A stretch of 6,455 bases of DNA, taken from Spirosoma sp. GTDB lineage: Bacteria; Bacteroidota; Bacteroidia; Cytophagales; Spirosomataceae. Position numbers and translations under genes: made by a program. How positions within the stretch are numbered: position 1 is the stretch's first letter; the number at the start of each line of letters is the position of its first letter. The stretch covers positions 1 to 6,455 of the forward strand of contig JANXVQ010000421.1 of NCBI GenBank assembly GCA_025351545.1. The letters are read 5' to 3'. Below the pieces are notes generated by a model that saw only the letters and a program-made list of their open reading frames with translations, was not told the DNA's origin and did not search any database. Below, one piece after another: positions 1-6,389 of the stretch.

Positions 1-111
1 TTCGAGTATATTGAGGGATGGTATAATCGCCGACGGAAACATTCGGTGTTGAATTACCGCACGCCCAGTGAGCAGGAATCTTATTTTTACACCTTCTCAA
101 TGACCACCTAA
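1..111 (+). CDS. IS3-family transposase OrfB, C-terminal end (partial)
   Basis: The first reading frame is open from base 1 to the TAA at 109-111 and gives 36 residues beginning FEYIEGWYNRRRKHSVLNYR and then TPSEQE. This is the conserved tail of the rve integrase-like domain of IS3 OrfB, whose family pattern is YIe-x-x-YN-x-RR-H-S-x-L-x-Y-x-(S/T)P-x-E. The catalytic D-D-E residues lie upstream, outside the window. OrfB is normally made as an OrfAB fusion by -1 frameshifting and cuts and joins the element ends through a circular intermediate. The frame is undamaged here, so the element may still be active, but nothing in the window proves it. Confidence 0.9.
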   Translation, partial: FEYIEGWYNRRRKHSVLNYRTPSEQESYFYTFSMTT

Positions 112-115
112 AAAA

Positions 116-140
116 TCTCCACTATACTGTTGCAAGTCCA
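116..140. repeat. Probable right terminal inverted repeat of the IS3-family element
   Basis: These bases lie between the transposase stop and the FtsW-coding sequence. Read inward from the host junction on the other strand they begin TGGACTTGCAACAGTATAG, a TG-starting end as expected for IS3 elements. The partner repeat is not in the window, so the inner limit of the repeat is a guess. Confidence 0.5.
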
Positions 141-142
141 AC

Positions 143-2227
143 ATGATTCTGCCCAGTTTAGGCGAAGAGTTGGGCGGGTTAGGCGTCGTGAGTGTCTTTC
201 TGTTATTTGGTATATTGTTGCACCGGCTATTCCTGCACGCTCGTCGGGCAGGGCAACCGTTTAGCTTTTTTCTGGTGGCCGGCATTGCCATTGCCACGGG
301 CGTTCAGTTTCTGATTATTGCGGGTGGTTCCATCGGATTATTGCCGCTCACGGGTATCAGCGTGCCGTTTCTGAGCTACGGCAAAATTTCGCTCATCATT
401 AACCTGATAGCAATGGGTGCCGTGTTCAGCGTAGCCCACCGACCGGGCCAGGTAGCTCAGCGTGAATACCTGTCAACCCATTATGACCTTGTGTTAATGG
501 CGGGCATCACCGGCTTTCTGGTGGGTGTCAGCGTTTTGATTGGTCATTTATTACCCATTGTGGGTTGGCGTAGCAGTGCCTATATTGTGCGGCCCGCCAG
601 AGTAGTTACGCGCAACGGAGATCCGGTTTACAGCTATAATCCCCGTATTGAGCGACTGACCCGAGCACTGGCGGCTGGCACAATCTACGACAGGAACGGG
701 CTGGTTCTGGCAACAAGTTCGCCGTCAGTTGTTACGCAACAAATTAATAAATTGCAACAGAGCGGCCTTAAATCGAGCGAGGTGGAGAGCCTGATGAAGA
801 AGCGGCTTCAACGATATTATCCGTTTGGAAATCAGTTGTTTTTCTGGCTTGGCGACTTGAATACGCAACTCTTTTGGGGACAAAGCAACGGCTACTATGC
901 CGAAGCGACTCACCTCAGTGAGCTACGTGGATTTAATAGTCGCCCGAGAAAAACCAACCTTGTCACCACCGACTATCGGGCCGACCGGTTCAGCCCATCT
1001 GTTCAGCAAACACGCACGTTGTCTGTGTATGATTATGGCGAACTGGCACCGGCGTTGCGGGCAGGGCTGGATAGCCGTGAGGTGGCTGAGCGCAAAGCCA
1101 GAAATCGCGATCTTCATTTGAGCGTCAATGCCGAATTACAGGTGGCCATTCAGAACGCGCTCGCTACGTCTACTTACCGAAACAAACGTATTTCGGTGGT
1201 GGTACTGGATGCGGCTTCGGGCGATGTGCTGGCTTCGGCCATGCATCCCTTACCAAATTTGCAAACACCGGACGTTATGCTGTTAGCCGACCGCGACCGG
1301 CAAAAATTACCTTACCTCGTAACCGAGCGGGACTTAGGCATGACCTATCCGACGGCCCCCGGCTCGACCGCTAAAATACTGACAGCAATGGCCGCCTTCA
1401 ATAAAATCGGCACCTCGGCGGCAGCTGTTAGCTATCGAATTTCGTGCCAGGAAATAATTCGCAGGGGTGCGCGTGAGTCCGAGCCTTGTAACGAATCGGT
1501 GGATATGCGAAAAGCAATTGTTCGGTCGAGCAACGTGTATTTTATTCGGACTGCCAACGATGACAAGCTGGACAATGAATTAGCTGATCTTTACTTAGCC
1601 ACGGGGATGAACGTCGATTTTGTGGGCGGATACTCCTTTTCGGATACGCGTACTAACCCGGAACGCAGCCTGATTCGGCGGCACTGGCGCGACTCGTCGT
1701 TTGTGGTTCGGCGGAATCTATATAACAGCACGCAGTATCCAAAACGCTACCGGAGCGAGTTTTCGGGATTGGCGTGGGGACAGGGGCAACTGACATCAAC
1801 CCCGGCGGCACTGGCGCGAATGGCGGGTTCGATCGCCAATCAGGGCGTACTGCAACCGTCTCGATATGTACTGAATCTGTCTGGAAAACCGCAACCTGTT
1901 ATCGCAGGGCAACGGGTTGCTCGTCAGGCCAGTTATGCCGGGCAACTGGAATCGTTTATGATTGATCAGTCAAACCCATCGGGCGGTCGAAGTAAAATTA
2001 ATGTAGCGCGGGTAGCCGGAAAAACCGGCACACCCGAACGCATTGTACAGGGCGTTCGACGGAACGATGGATGGTTCGTATTTTTCGCCCCAACTCCCGA
2101 TAAGCGCTCACATACGGTCGTTAGTTTACGTATTGAGTTGGGGGAATCATCGGCAGATGCTGTCCAGTTGGCTAACACCGTAGTGGCCCCATTACTAAAA
2201 CAGCGTGGTTATTTAGGCAGTTTTTAA
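143..2227 (+). CDS. IS-truncated FtsW/RodA-class B penicillin-binding protein fusion
   Basis: Residues 1-100 match the C-terminal part of FtsW/RodA/SpoVE, the SEDS peptidoglycan glycosyltransferase: GEELGGLG at 7-14, three membrane segments (about 14-31, 41-62, 74-97) and the signature GISVPFLSYG at 71-80. A fourth segment (about 115-140) anchors a class B PBP: IYDRNGLVLA (181-190), RYYPFG (224-229) and a transpeptidase domain (about 325-690) with all three active-site motifs, STAK (nucleophile S408, K411), SSN (462-464) and KTG (627-629). The transpeptidase cross-links peptidoglycan outside the cytoplasmic membrane and should be sensitive to beta-lactams. The first two thirds of FtsW, roughly 300 residues in E. 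coli FtsW, are missing. The insertion sequence ends three bases before this ATG, and the frame above it closes at 101-103. ATG 143 is thus only the first available start and has no ribosome-binding site. The gene is best treated as a 5'-truncated fusion. Polymerase activity should be lost; whether the transpeptidase half is made is unknown. The remaining 694 codons are undamaged, which suggests a recent insertion or retained function. Confidence 0.9.
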   Translation: MILPSLGEELGGLGVVSVFLLFGILLHRLFLHARRAGQPFSFFLVAGIAIATGVQFLIIAGGSIGLLPLTGISVPFLSYGKISLIINLIAMGAVFSVAHRPGQVAQREYLSTHYDLVLMAGITGFLVGVSVLIGHLLPIVGWRSSAYIVRPARVVTRNGDPVYSYNPRIERLTRALAAGTIYDRNGLVLATSSPSVVTQQINKLQQSGLKSSEVESLMKKRLQRYYPFGNQLFFWLGDLNTQLFWGQSNGYYAEATHLSELRGFNSRPRKTNLVTTDYRADRFSPSVQQTRTLSVYDYGELAPALRAGLDSREVAERKARNRDLHLSVNAELQVAIQNALATSTYRNKRISVVVLDAASGDVLASAMHPLPNLQTPDVMLLADRDRQKLPYLVTERDLGMTYPTAPGSTAKILTAMAAFNKIGTSAAAVSYRISCQEIIRRGARESEPCNESVDMRKAIVRSSNVYFIRTANDDKLDNELADLYLATGMNVDFVGGYSFSDTRTNPERSLIRRHWRDSSFVVRRNLYNSTQYPKRYRSEFSGLAWGQGQLTSTPAALARMAGSIANQGVLQPSRYVLNLSGKPQPVIAGQRVARQASYAGQLESFMIDQSNPSGGRSKINVARVAGKTGTPERIVQGVRRNDGWFVFFAPTPDKRSHTVVSLRIELGESSADAVQLANTVVAPLLKQRGYLGSF

Positions 2228-2245
2228 CGAGCAGACAATACGACT

Positions 2246-3154
2246 ATGAGCCTACTGGATAGTGTTAAAATTTTATTTGGGTTCACTCCTGCCCAACCCG
2301 GCCAACCAATCAAGCCTGATGTTCAGGAGGTTGTTCCGACTGAAAACACAATATCAATTATTGATATCCCCAAACCTGTTACACAAGGCCCTCCACCCGC
2401 CGGGCAGCGCCGGGATCAACTAATTCGGTTTATTGTCGATAAGCTACGCCCTTACCAGAATGAACCGGAGACAGCTCCCGTAGGCATCAAACTGTGCATT
2501 CTCTGTACAAATCCCGAAGAAGAGGAATTATATCGGGTCGCTTTGTGGACCAATCAGCCGGGGAAACTCCAGCATGAATTAAGCCGTCAACTGGCCGACA
2601 ATTACATTAAATTACCCAAAAATTGGCGATTCGAATATGAGGTTTATCCCAATAAGCTACCGGACTGTACGTACTATATGAATAATTTGGGGTTGATCGT
2701 TTTAGATGGTTCACAACTGGATACGTCTCCTGTATTGGCTCGTATTGTGGCATTAGCCGGTCAGACAGAACAGAATGACTATCAGCTGGACCCTACCCAA
2801 AAAGTCAGCTTTTGCATTGGGCGAGGGCACTCAACACAAACAACGTCAGGTCGTATCCGAACGAATGACATCGTTATTCTTAACGATGATGATCCGGGTT
2901 TTAATCCAAAACAGGGAGCGGGAAACAGCGCAGTTAGCCGCTCCCATGCGACCATTCGTTACGACACCAACCGACGTCAATATTCACTGGTGGTTGATGC
3001 GGGTGGATTACCGGCGAGTGGTAACAAAACCAAAATTTTTCACCCGAACGACAGCGTCGAACGAGCCGATATTCCCGGCATGAGCTACCCACTTCAAAAC
3101 GGCGATCAGATTGAATTGGGTGGCGCAGTTGTTTTGTTGTTCGAGGTTCAATAA
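2246..3154 (+). CDS. FHA-domain protein, cell-wall/phospho-signalling partner
   Basis: The 302-residue soluble protein has no signal peptide or membrane segment. Residues about 186-302 form a forkhead-associated domain, which binds phospho-threonine peptides: G192-R193 in CIGRGH, S231-R232-S233-H234 in the SRSHA motif, a G-N near 259-260 where the family has its ligand-contacting Asn, and LQNGDQIELGG near the end. Residues 20-60 are proline-rich and probably flexible. Residues 75-160 form a separate alpha/beta region I cannot assign; in outline (a helix, then WRFEYEVYP) it recalls the N-terminal DUF3662 domain of actinobacterial FhaA, but this is only a resemblance. The gene starts 18 bases after the FtsW-PBP fusion on the same strand, so the two are probably co-transcribed. 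By analogy with the actinobacterial fha-pstP-rodA-pbpA-pknAB locus it may read Ser/Thr phosphorylation and regulate wall synthesis. No Shine-Dalgarno sequence precedes ATG 2246, as is usual in Bacteroidota. The FHA call is firm; the pathway role is inference. Confidence 0.9.
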   Translation: MSLLDSVKILFGFTPAQPGQPIKPDVQEVVPTENTISIIDIPKPVTQGPPPAGQRRDQLIRFIVDKLRPYQNEPETAPVGIKLCILCTNPEEEELYRVALWTNQPGKLQHELSRQLADNYIKLPKNWRFEYEVYPNKLPDCTYYMNNLGLIVLDGSQLDTSPVLARIVALAGQTEQNDYQLDPTQKVSFCIGRGHSTQTTSGRIRTNDIVILNDDDPGFNPKQGAGNSAVSRSHATIRYDTNRRQYSLVVDAGGLPASGNKTKIFHPNDSVERADIPGMSYPLQNGDQIELGGAVVLLFEVQ

Positions 3155-3222
3155 GAAGTTGATTAATAGTCCTTTCTAATTTTCGCACGAATATTCATAG
3201 TAATGACACAGAATTAATTTCA

Positions 3223-3260
3223 ATTTTCAACCACTTCGGCGGTCCGATGTGGTTGAAAAT
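3223..3260. terminator. Long stem-loop after the FHA gene, possible terminator
   Basis: ATTTTCAACCAC (3223-3234) and GTGGTTGAAAAT (3249-3260) pair perfectly over 12 bases. After a T/T mismatch the stem continues with TCGG/CCGA (3236-3239 and 3244-3247) and a 4-base loop. It lies 68 bases after the FHA stop and 59 before the next start. No U-tract follows the stem on either strand, so it is not a textbook intrinsic terminator. It may end the wall operon, act on both strands, or protect an mRNA 3' end. Confidence 0.5.
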
Positions 3261-3285
3261 ATTACCCATCAGAACTAATAAACTG

Positions 3286-3293
3286 TATCTTTC
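3286..3293 (+). promoter_or_regulatory. Possible -7 promoter box of the DUF885 lipoprotein gene
   Basis: TATCTTTC differs from the Bacteroidota -7 consensus TAnnTTTG only at the last base and lies 26 bases before ATG 3320. No TTTG-like -33 box is seen about 20 bases upstream, so support is weak. A separate promoter would fit the stem-loop and the 165-base gap that divide this gene from the FHA gene. Confidence 0.3.
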
Positions 3294-3319
3294 AGACCTA
3301 AAAACCCCTACCATCGCAC

Positions 3320-5098
3320 ATGAAAATAAGCATTTTAGTATCCATTATTATGGCTACGCTGATTAGCTGCAATTCCAAGAAAAACGAACAATCAACGACC
3401 ACCGACTCCGGCTTTGCTACCGTTTTGGACGATTATTATGAGCAACGGTTGAAGCTATTTCCTGTAGAAGCTACACAGCAGGGAGATAGCCGCTACAACG
3501 ACCAACTACCGAATGACATTTCGCAGTCGTTTTTGGCTGAGAGTAAAGTTTTTTACACGAGTACGCTGGAAAAACTAAAAGCATTTGACCGCGAGAAACT
3601 ATCTGATGAGGATAAGATTTCTTACGATATTCTAACTCGCGAGTTAGCGCTGCAACTGGAGCAGTTTCAGTTTCATCAGGAAGAAATACCATTCAACCAG
3701 TTCACCGGCCTGACGCTGGCTTTTGGGCAGTTGGGTAGTGGCGAAGGGGCGCAACCGTTCAAAACGGTTAAGGATTATGACGACTGGTTAAAACGCGCTT
3801 CGGCCTTTTCTGTGTGGGGCGACTCAGCAATCACGGGTTTTCGAAAAGGAATAGCGACCGGGCGGGTTCTGCCGAAGAGCCTGGTGGTGAAAATGATTCC
3901 GCAGATGACAGATCTAGTGGTGAGTGATCCAACAAAAAGCCTGTTTTACGGGCCTATTCAAAAGCTACCCAAAACCTTTAGTACAGCCGATAAAGACCGG
4001 CTTATAGCCTCTTATAAGAAAGCCATCAACGAACAGATCGTACCGACTTATCGTAAGTTGGGCGCTTTCCTGAAAGACGAATACCTACCCAAAGCCAGAA
4101 CCACATCCGGCATTGACATATTGCCACAGGGTCCGGAATTGTACCGCTATCTGGTTAAAGTTCAAACTACAACGAACGATACTCCGGAAGAAATTTCCCG
4201 GATCGGCCTTAAAGAAGTCGCCCGGATTCGGGGCGAGATGGAGAAGGTAAAAACGCAGGTCGGCTTCACCGGTACGCTGGATGAATTTTTCACGCACCTC
4301 AAAACCGAAAAGAAATTTTATCCTTATAAAAAGCCCAAAGAAGTACTGGATGCATTTCAGGCTATATTAGCCCGACTGGAGCCGAACCTAAAAAAGGAGT
4401 TTACGAACACGCCCAGGTCTAAATTCGAGATACGGCAGACCGAGAAATTCCGGGAAGCATCCGCCAGCGCCGAGTACAATCAGGCATCGGCAGATGGCAG
4501 CCGGCCGGGTATTTTTTACGTGCCCATACCCGATGCCACCAAGTTCAACTTCACCTCAGGCATGGAGTCACTGTTTTTGCACGAAGCCATTCCGGGCCAC
4601 CATTATCAGACGTCACTGCAACAGGAGAACACAAGTTTACCCAAATTCCGGCGATTTGCCTGGTACGGTGCTTACGGCGAGGGCTGGGCTTTATATTGCG
4701 AATCCCTCGGCAAAGAATTGGGATTATACACTGATCCTTACCAATATATGGGCGCCCTGGGCGATGAAATCCACCGCGCTATCCGATTGGTAGTTGATGT
4801 CGGGCTGCATACGAAACACATGACCCGCGAGCAGGCTATCAAGTACATGATGGCCAATGAACCCATCGCGGAGCAGGGCGCCACAGCCGAAATTGAACGC
4901 TACATGGCGATTCCCGGCCAGGCATTATCCTATAAAATCGGCGCGTTGAAAATCCGCGGGTTACGGACTAAATACGAAAAGCAACTTGGCGACAAATTCA
5001 GTCTGGCGGCTTTTCATGATGAATTCCTCAAGGATGGCTGTATGCCGCTGGATGTGCTGGAACGCAAGATGGATGCCTGGGCAGCCCGCCAAAAATAA
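3320..5098 (+). CDS. DUF885-family lipoprotein, putative zinc metallopeptidase
   Basis: The 592-residue protein is full length for DUF885 lipoproteins. It starts with a type II signal peptide: K2, a hydrophobic stretch 3-15 and the lipobox LISC with acylated C17, followed by a short Ser/Lys/Thr-rich linker. It should therefore be a membrane-anchored lipoprotein facing the periplasm or the cell surface. The family hallmarks are present: HEAIPGHHYQ at 421-430, EGWALY at 454-459 and IPGQALSYKIG at 531-541. H421, E422, one or more of H427/H428, and E454 resemble the HExxH...E zinc site of gluzincin peptidases, although the spacing HExxPGHH is special to this family. Peptide hydrolysis is thus likely but the substrate is unknown. 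The start is fixed by the signal peptide, with no Shine-Dalgarno sequence. The gene stands alone between a stem-loop and a strong terminator-like hairpin. Family membership is firm; enzymatic function is inferred from motifs. Confidence 0.93.
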   Translation: MKISILVSIIMATLISCNSKKNEQSTTTDSGFATVLDDYYEQRLKLFPVEATQQGDSRYNDQLPNDISQSFLAESKVFYTSTLEKLKAFDREKLSDEDKISYDILTRELALQLEQFQFHQEEIPFNQFTGLTLAFGQLGSGEGAQPFKTVKDYDDWLKRASAFSVWGDSAITGFRKGIATGRVLPKSLVVKMIPQMTDLVVSDPTKSLFYGPIQKLPKTFSTADKDRLIASYKKAINEQIVPTYRKLGAFLKDEYLPKARTTSGIDILPQGPELYRYLVKVQTTTNDTPEEISRIGLKEVARIRGEMEKVKTQVGFTGTLDEFFTHLKTEKKFYPYKKPKEVLDAFQAILARLEPNLKKEFTNTPRSKFEIRQTEKFREASASAEYNQASADGSRPGIFYVPIPDATKFNFTSGMESLFLHEAIPGHHYQTSLQQENTSLPKFRRFAWYGAYGEGWALYCESLGKELGLYTDPYQYMGALGDEIHRAIRLVVDVGLHTKHMTREQAIKYMMANEPIAEQGATAEIERYMAIPGQALSYKIGALKIRGLRTKYEKQLGDKFSLAAFHDEFLKDGCMPLDVLERKMDAWAARQK

Positions 5099-5110
5099 TA
5101 ATTGACGTCG

Positions 5111-5154
5111 GTGTGGTGGTGGTGAGTTAGAGAACTTGCACCACTACACCACAC
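5111..5154 (+). terminator. Hairpin terminator after the DUF885 gene
   Basis: Starting 12 bases after the stop, GTGTGGTG (5111-5118) pairs with CACCACAC (5147-5154) and GTGGTG (5119-5124) with CACCAC (5139-5144), with a 2-base TA bulge. The stem is capped by AGTT/AACT (5125-5128 and 5133-5136) around an AGAG loop. Position and stability fit a transcription terminator or mRNA 3'-end stabiliser. There is no immediate U-tract; the sequence after it is TAATTACAAG. Confidence 0.6.
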
Positions 5155-5556
5155 TAATTACAAGAGTTGGGCTTTCTTATAAAAAAATCTTTGCTGATTA
5201 GCGTCAGGCTGTTTTATTCATGCGGAAAGGTTATTTCACCAGCCGTGCCGGCAGGCCCAACGACCAAAGATAAGGTTCTCTTGCTGGTCTTTGCTGTCTA
5301 ACCAGTCTGGCTTGACGGTTGGGTATTCACCTTTTGTCTAGAATAAATGAGCAAATATTTGACCTTAAAGTCCGATAACCTGGTCATCGCACCTACGTAA
5401 TCTGTCCCCCCGGAATTATGGTGTGCTGACGATTGAGGATGGTATAGTAGTTTCCCTCATTGCCGGTATTGTGGAGAAGCCAATTATAAATCGTTTTCAA
5501 ACAGCTATTTAGCTGCTTTAATTCCAGAGTTTCAGTAAGTAAACTGAGTAATTTCG
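5155..5556. other. Intergenic region without a convincing gene
   Basis: About 400 bases lie between the DUF885 terminator and the stop of the minus-strand receiver gene. I find no RNA gene, no tandem repeat and no recognisable protein. Two ATG frames, at 5220 and 5347, end after 17 codons each. A plus-strand frame without ATG, 5369-5512, has a coding-like composition (VLTIEDGIVVSLIAG inside it) and could be the remnant of a lost gene. GTTGGGC near 5166 and GCCCAAC near 5256 are inverted but too far apart to be convincing. Confidence 0.6.
5499..5519 (-). terminator. Weak hairpin downstream of the receiver gene
   Basis: CAGCT (5502-5506) pairs with AGCTG (5511-5515) around ATTT. The stem can be extended by AAA/TTT across one bulged base. 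Read on the minus strand the hairpin ends in TTTG about 40 bases past the receiver stop. It is short and AT-rich, so its role as terminator is uncertain. Confidence 0.3.
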
Positions 5557-5958
5557 TCAGGTTACAGCATACTGACTTATGGCAAGAATAGACTTTTTCA
5601 GGTCCTGCTGATTAAAAGGCTTAATCATACATTCAACCGCGCCCATATTCATATATAGCTGTTGCTGTTGGTCGTCTAGAAATTGATCGGCCAGCATAAT
5701 AACACTCAAACCCTGGCAGCACTCGTGTTTTAGAATTTTCGCCAGCCAGTGCGACTCTTCATTCCTTGGCATCAAGCCATCCAACAGCACCACAGCGGGA
5801 CCAATGTTCATTAAACCGGGTCGGGCAAAAAAAGCGTCCCCTGTTGCGAACCATTCTATTCGCAGGTGAGTGGCCCAGCAGCCAAATCCATATTGCCAAT
5901 AGGCATAATCATCCTCATCTTCGGTTAGCAAGGCTACCCATTGCTGATCATTATTCAT
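5557..5958 (-). CDS. Single-domain response regulator (receiver domain only), atypical
   Basis: With the start at Met 5958 the protein has 133 residues, the length of a stand-alone CheY-like receiver. The key positions can be seen: the acidic cluster EDEDD at 13-17, which binds Mg2+; the phospho-acceptor D60 in VVLLDGLMP; and K113-P114 in MIKPF, the conserved Lys with its cis-Pro. The usual Thr/Ser after the fourth strand is replaced by A90 in VIMLAD, so phosphorylation-driven switching may be altered. There is no output domain, so it should work by protein contact, for instance in a phosphorelay or on a kinase. The frame stays open to an ATG at 6012, adding 18 residues. I prefer 5958 because homologous receivers start a few residues before the first beta strand, and because a possible promoter (5975-6002) lies inside the extension. 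No kinase gene is next to it. The receiver fold is quite secure; its pathway is unknown. Confidence 0.82.
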   Translation of the reverse strand: MNNDQQWVALLTEDEDDYAYWQYGFGCWATHLRIEWFATGDAFFARPGLMNIGPAVVLLDGLMPRNEESHWLAKILKHECCQGLSVIMLADQFLDDQQQQLYMNMGAVECMIKPFNQQDLKKSILAISQYAVT

Positions 5959-5974
5959 ACTAGACAGTTCGATA

Positions 5975-6002
5975 GAAATTCTACAATAGAATTGTTTACA
6001 AA
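5975..6002 (-). promoter_or_regulatory. Possible promoter of the receiver gene
   Basis: On the minus strand TTTG (6002-5999) is followed after 15 bases by TAGAATTTC (5983-5975), which partly resembles TAnnTTTG and lies 16 bases before the ATG at 5958. The spacing is shorter than the 19-21 bases usual in Bacteroidota, so this is tentative. Confidence 0.25.
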
Positions 6003-6012
6003 ACATACGCAA

Positions 6013-6350
6013 TTGCGAGTCAAAATGTTTTGATAAGCGATTTATTGGAATTCACCGAACTTAGGTATTTAACTTACACCAAAAATCATAAACACTACGG
6101 CTATAGTAGCAACACCAGTTAGTGGCTCTGGGAGAATGATAATCGAACAGGTAAACACCACCCTGCGCCACGTATCCAGGGGCGGTTTTGACGCTTCTTC
6201 GTCACATTATGATGAAGCATACGGATGCGAACGAAAGCGAAAAATGCCGTTTAATTATAAAATACACCAGTTTTATATAAGTTTATTAGCATTTTAATAC
6301 CTTACAAGCAGTTTACTATAATTATGCTACCTATTAAATGCATTAACATC
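6013..6350. other. AT-rich divergent intergenic region without a clear gene
   Basis: This stretch separates the minus-strand receiver gene from a plus-strand gene and so should hold both control regions. Its second half (from about 6240) is very AT-rich. A small hairpin, CTTCGTCA (6197-6204) with TGATGAAG (6210-6217) and one G-U pair, has a 5-base loop. A minus-strand frame without ATG, 6206 to 6069, encodes a hydrophobic stretch (TGVATIAVVFMIFGVS) but has no known relative that I recognise. I see no tRNA, rRNA or repeat array. Confidence 0.55.
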
Positions 6351-6358
6351 TATCTTTG
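6351..6358 (+). promoter_or_regulatory. Bacteroidota-type -7 promoter box of the last gene
   Basis: TATCTTTG fits the TAnnTTTG consensus at every fixed base. It lies 31 bases before the ATG at 6390, which would give a leader of roughly 20-25 bases. The -33 region is AT-rich but has no clear TTTG at the usual distance, so the call rests on the -7 box and on position. Confidence 0.55.
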
Positions 6359-6389
6359 ACTGATTAGAATAGGATCCCTCCACAAACAG

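Larger units (their letters stand above)
1..140 (+). mobile_element. Right end of an IS3-family insertion sequence (partial)
   Basis: The segment holds the end of an IS3-type transposase followed by about 29 non-coding bases that finish in TTGCAAGTCCA, a CA-3' terminus as is usual for IS3 elements. The right boundary at 140 is inferred: from 141 on the sequence reads as the inside of an FtsW gene, and a GAC (Asp) codon is restored if the host sequence resumes at 141. The left end of the element is outside the window, so the matching terminal repeat and the short target duplication expected of this family (3-4 bases, probably beginning ACA) cannot be seen. The family call is firm; the exact boundary is good to a few bases. 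Confidence 0.8.

Noticed and set aside
97..297. Minus-strand frame across the IS-FtsW junction
   Set aside because: It is antisense to the transposase end and to the FtsW-coding sequence and has a low-complexity Asn/Pro/Arg-rich composition, so it is a shadow frame.
2775..3083. Plus-strand frame of 102 codons inside the FHA gene
   Set aside because: It overlaps the FHA domain in another frame; the FHA frame carries the conserved motifs and this one has none.
4494..4793. Plus-strand frame of 99 codons inside the DUF885 gene
   Set aside because: It covers the HExxPGHH coding region in another frame and has no protein-like features of its own.
5766..5963. Plus-strand frame opposite the receiver gene
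   Set aside because: It is His/Pro/Arg-rich without a recognisable motif, while the minus strand shows the receiver motifs.
5959..6012. Longer start for the receiver protein at ATG 6012
   Set aside because: The extra 18 residues lie before the first receiver beta strand, do not look like a domain or signal, and cover a possible promoter.
6197..6217. Small hairpin as a terminator or operator
   Set aside because: The stem is 8 bp with one G-U pair, no U-tract follows on either strand, and no gene end is near it; chance is a fair explanation.
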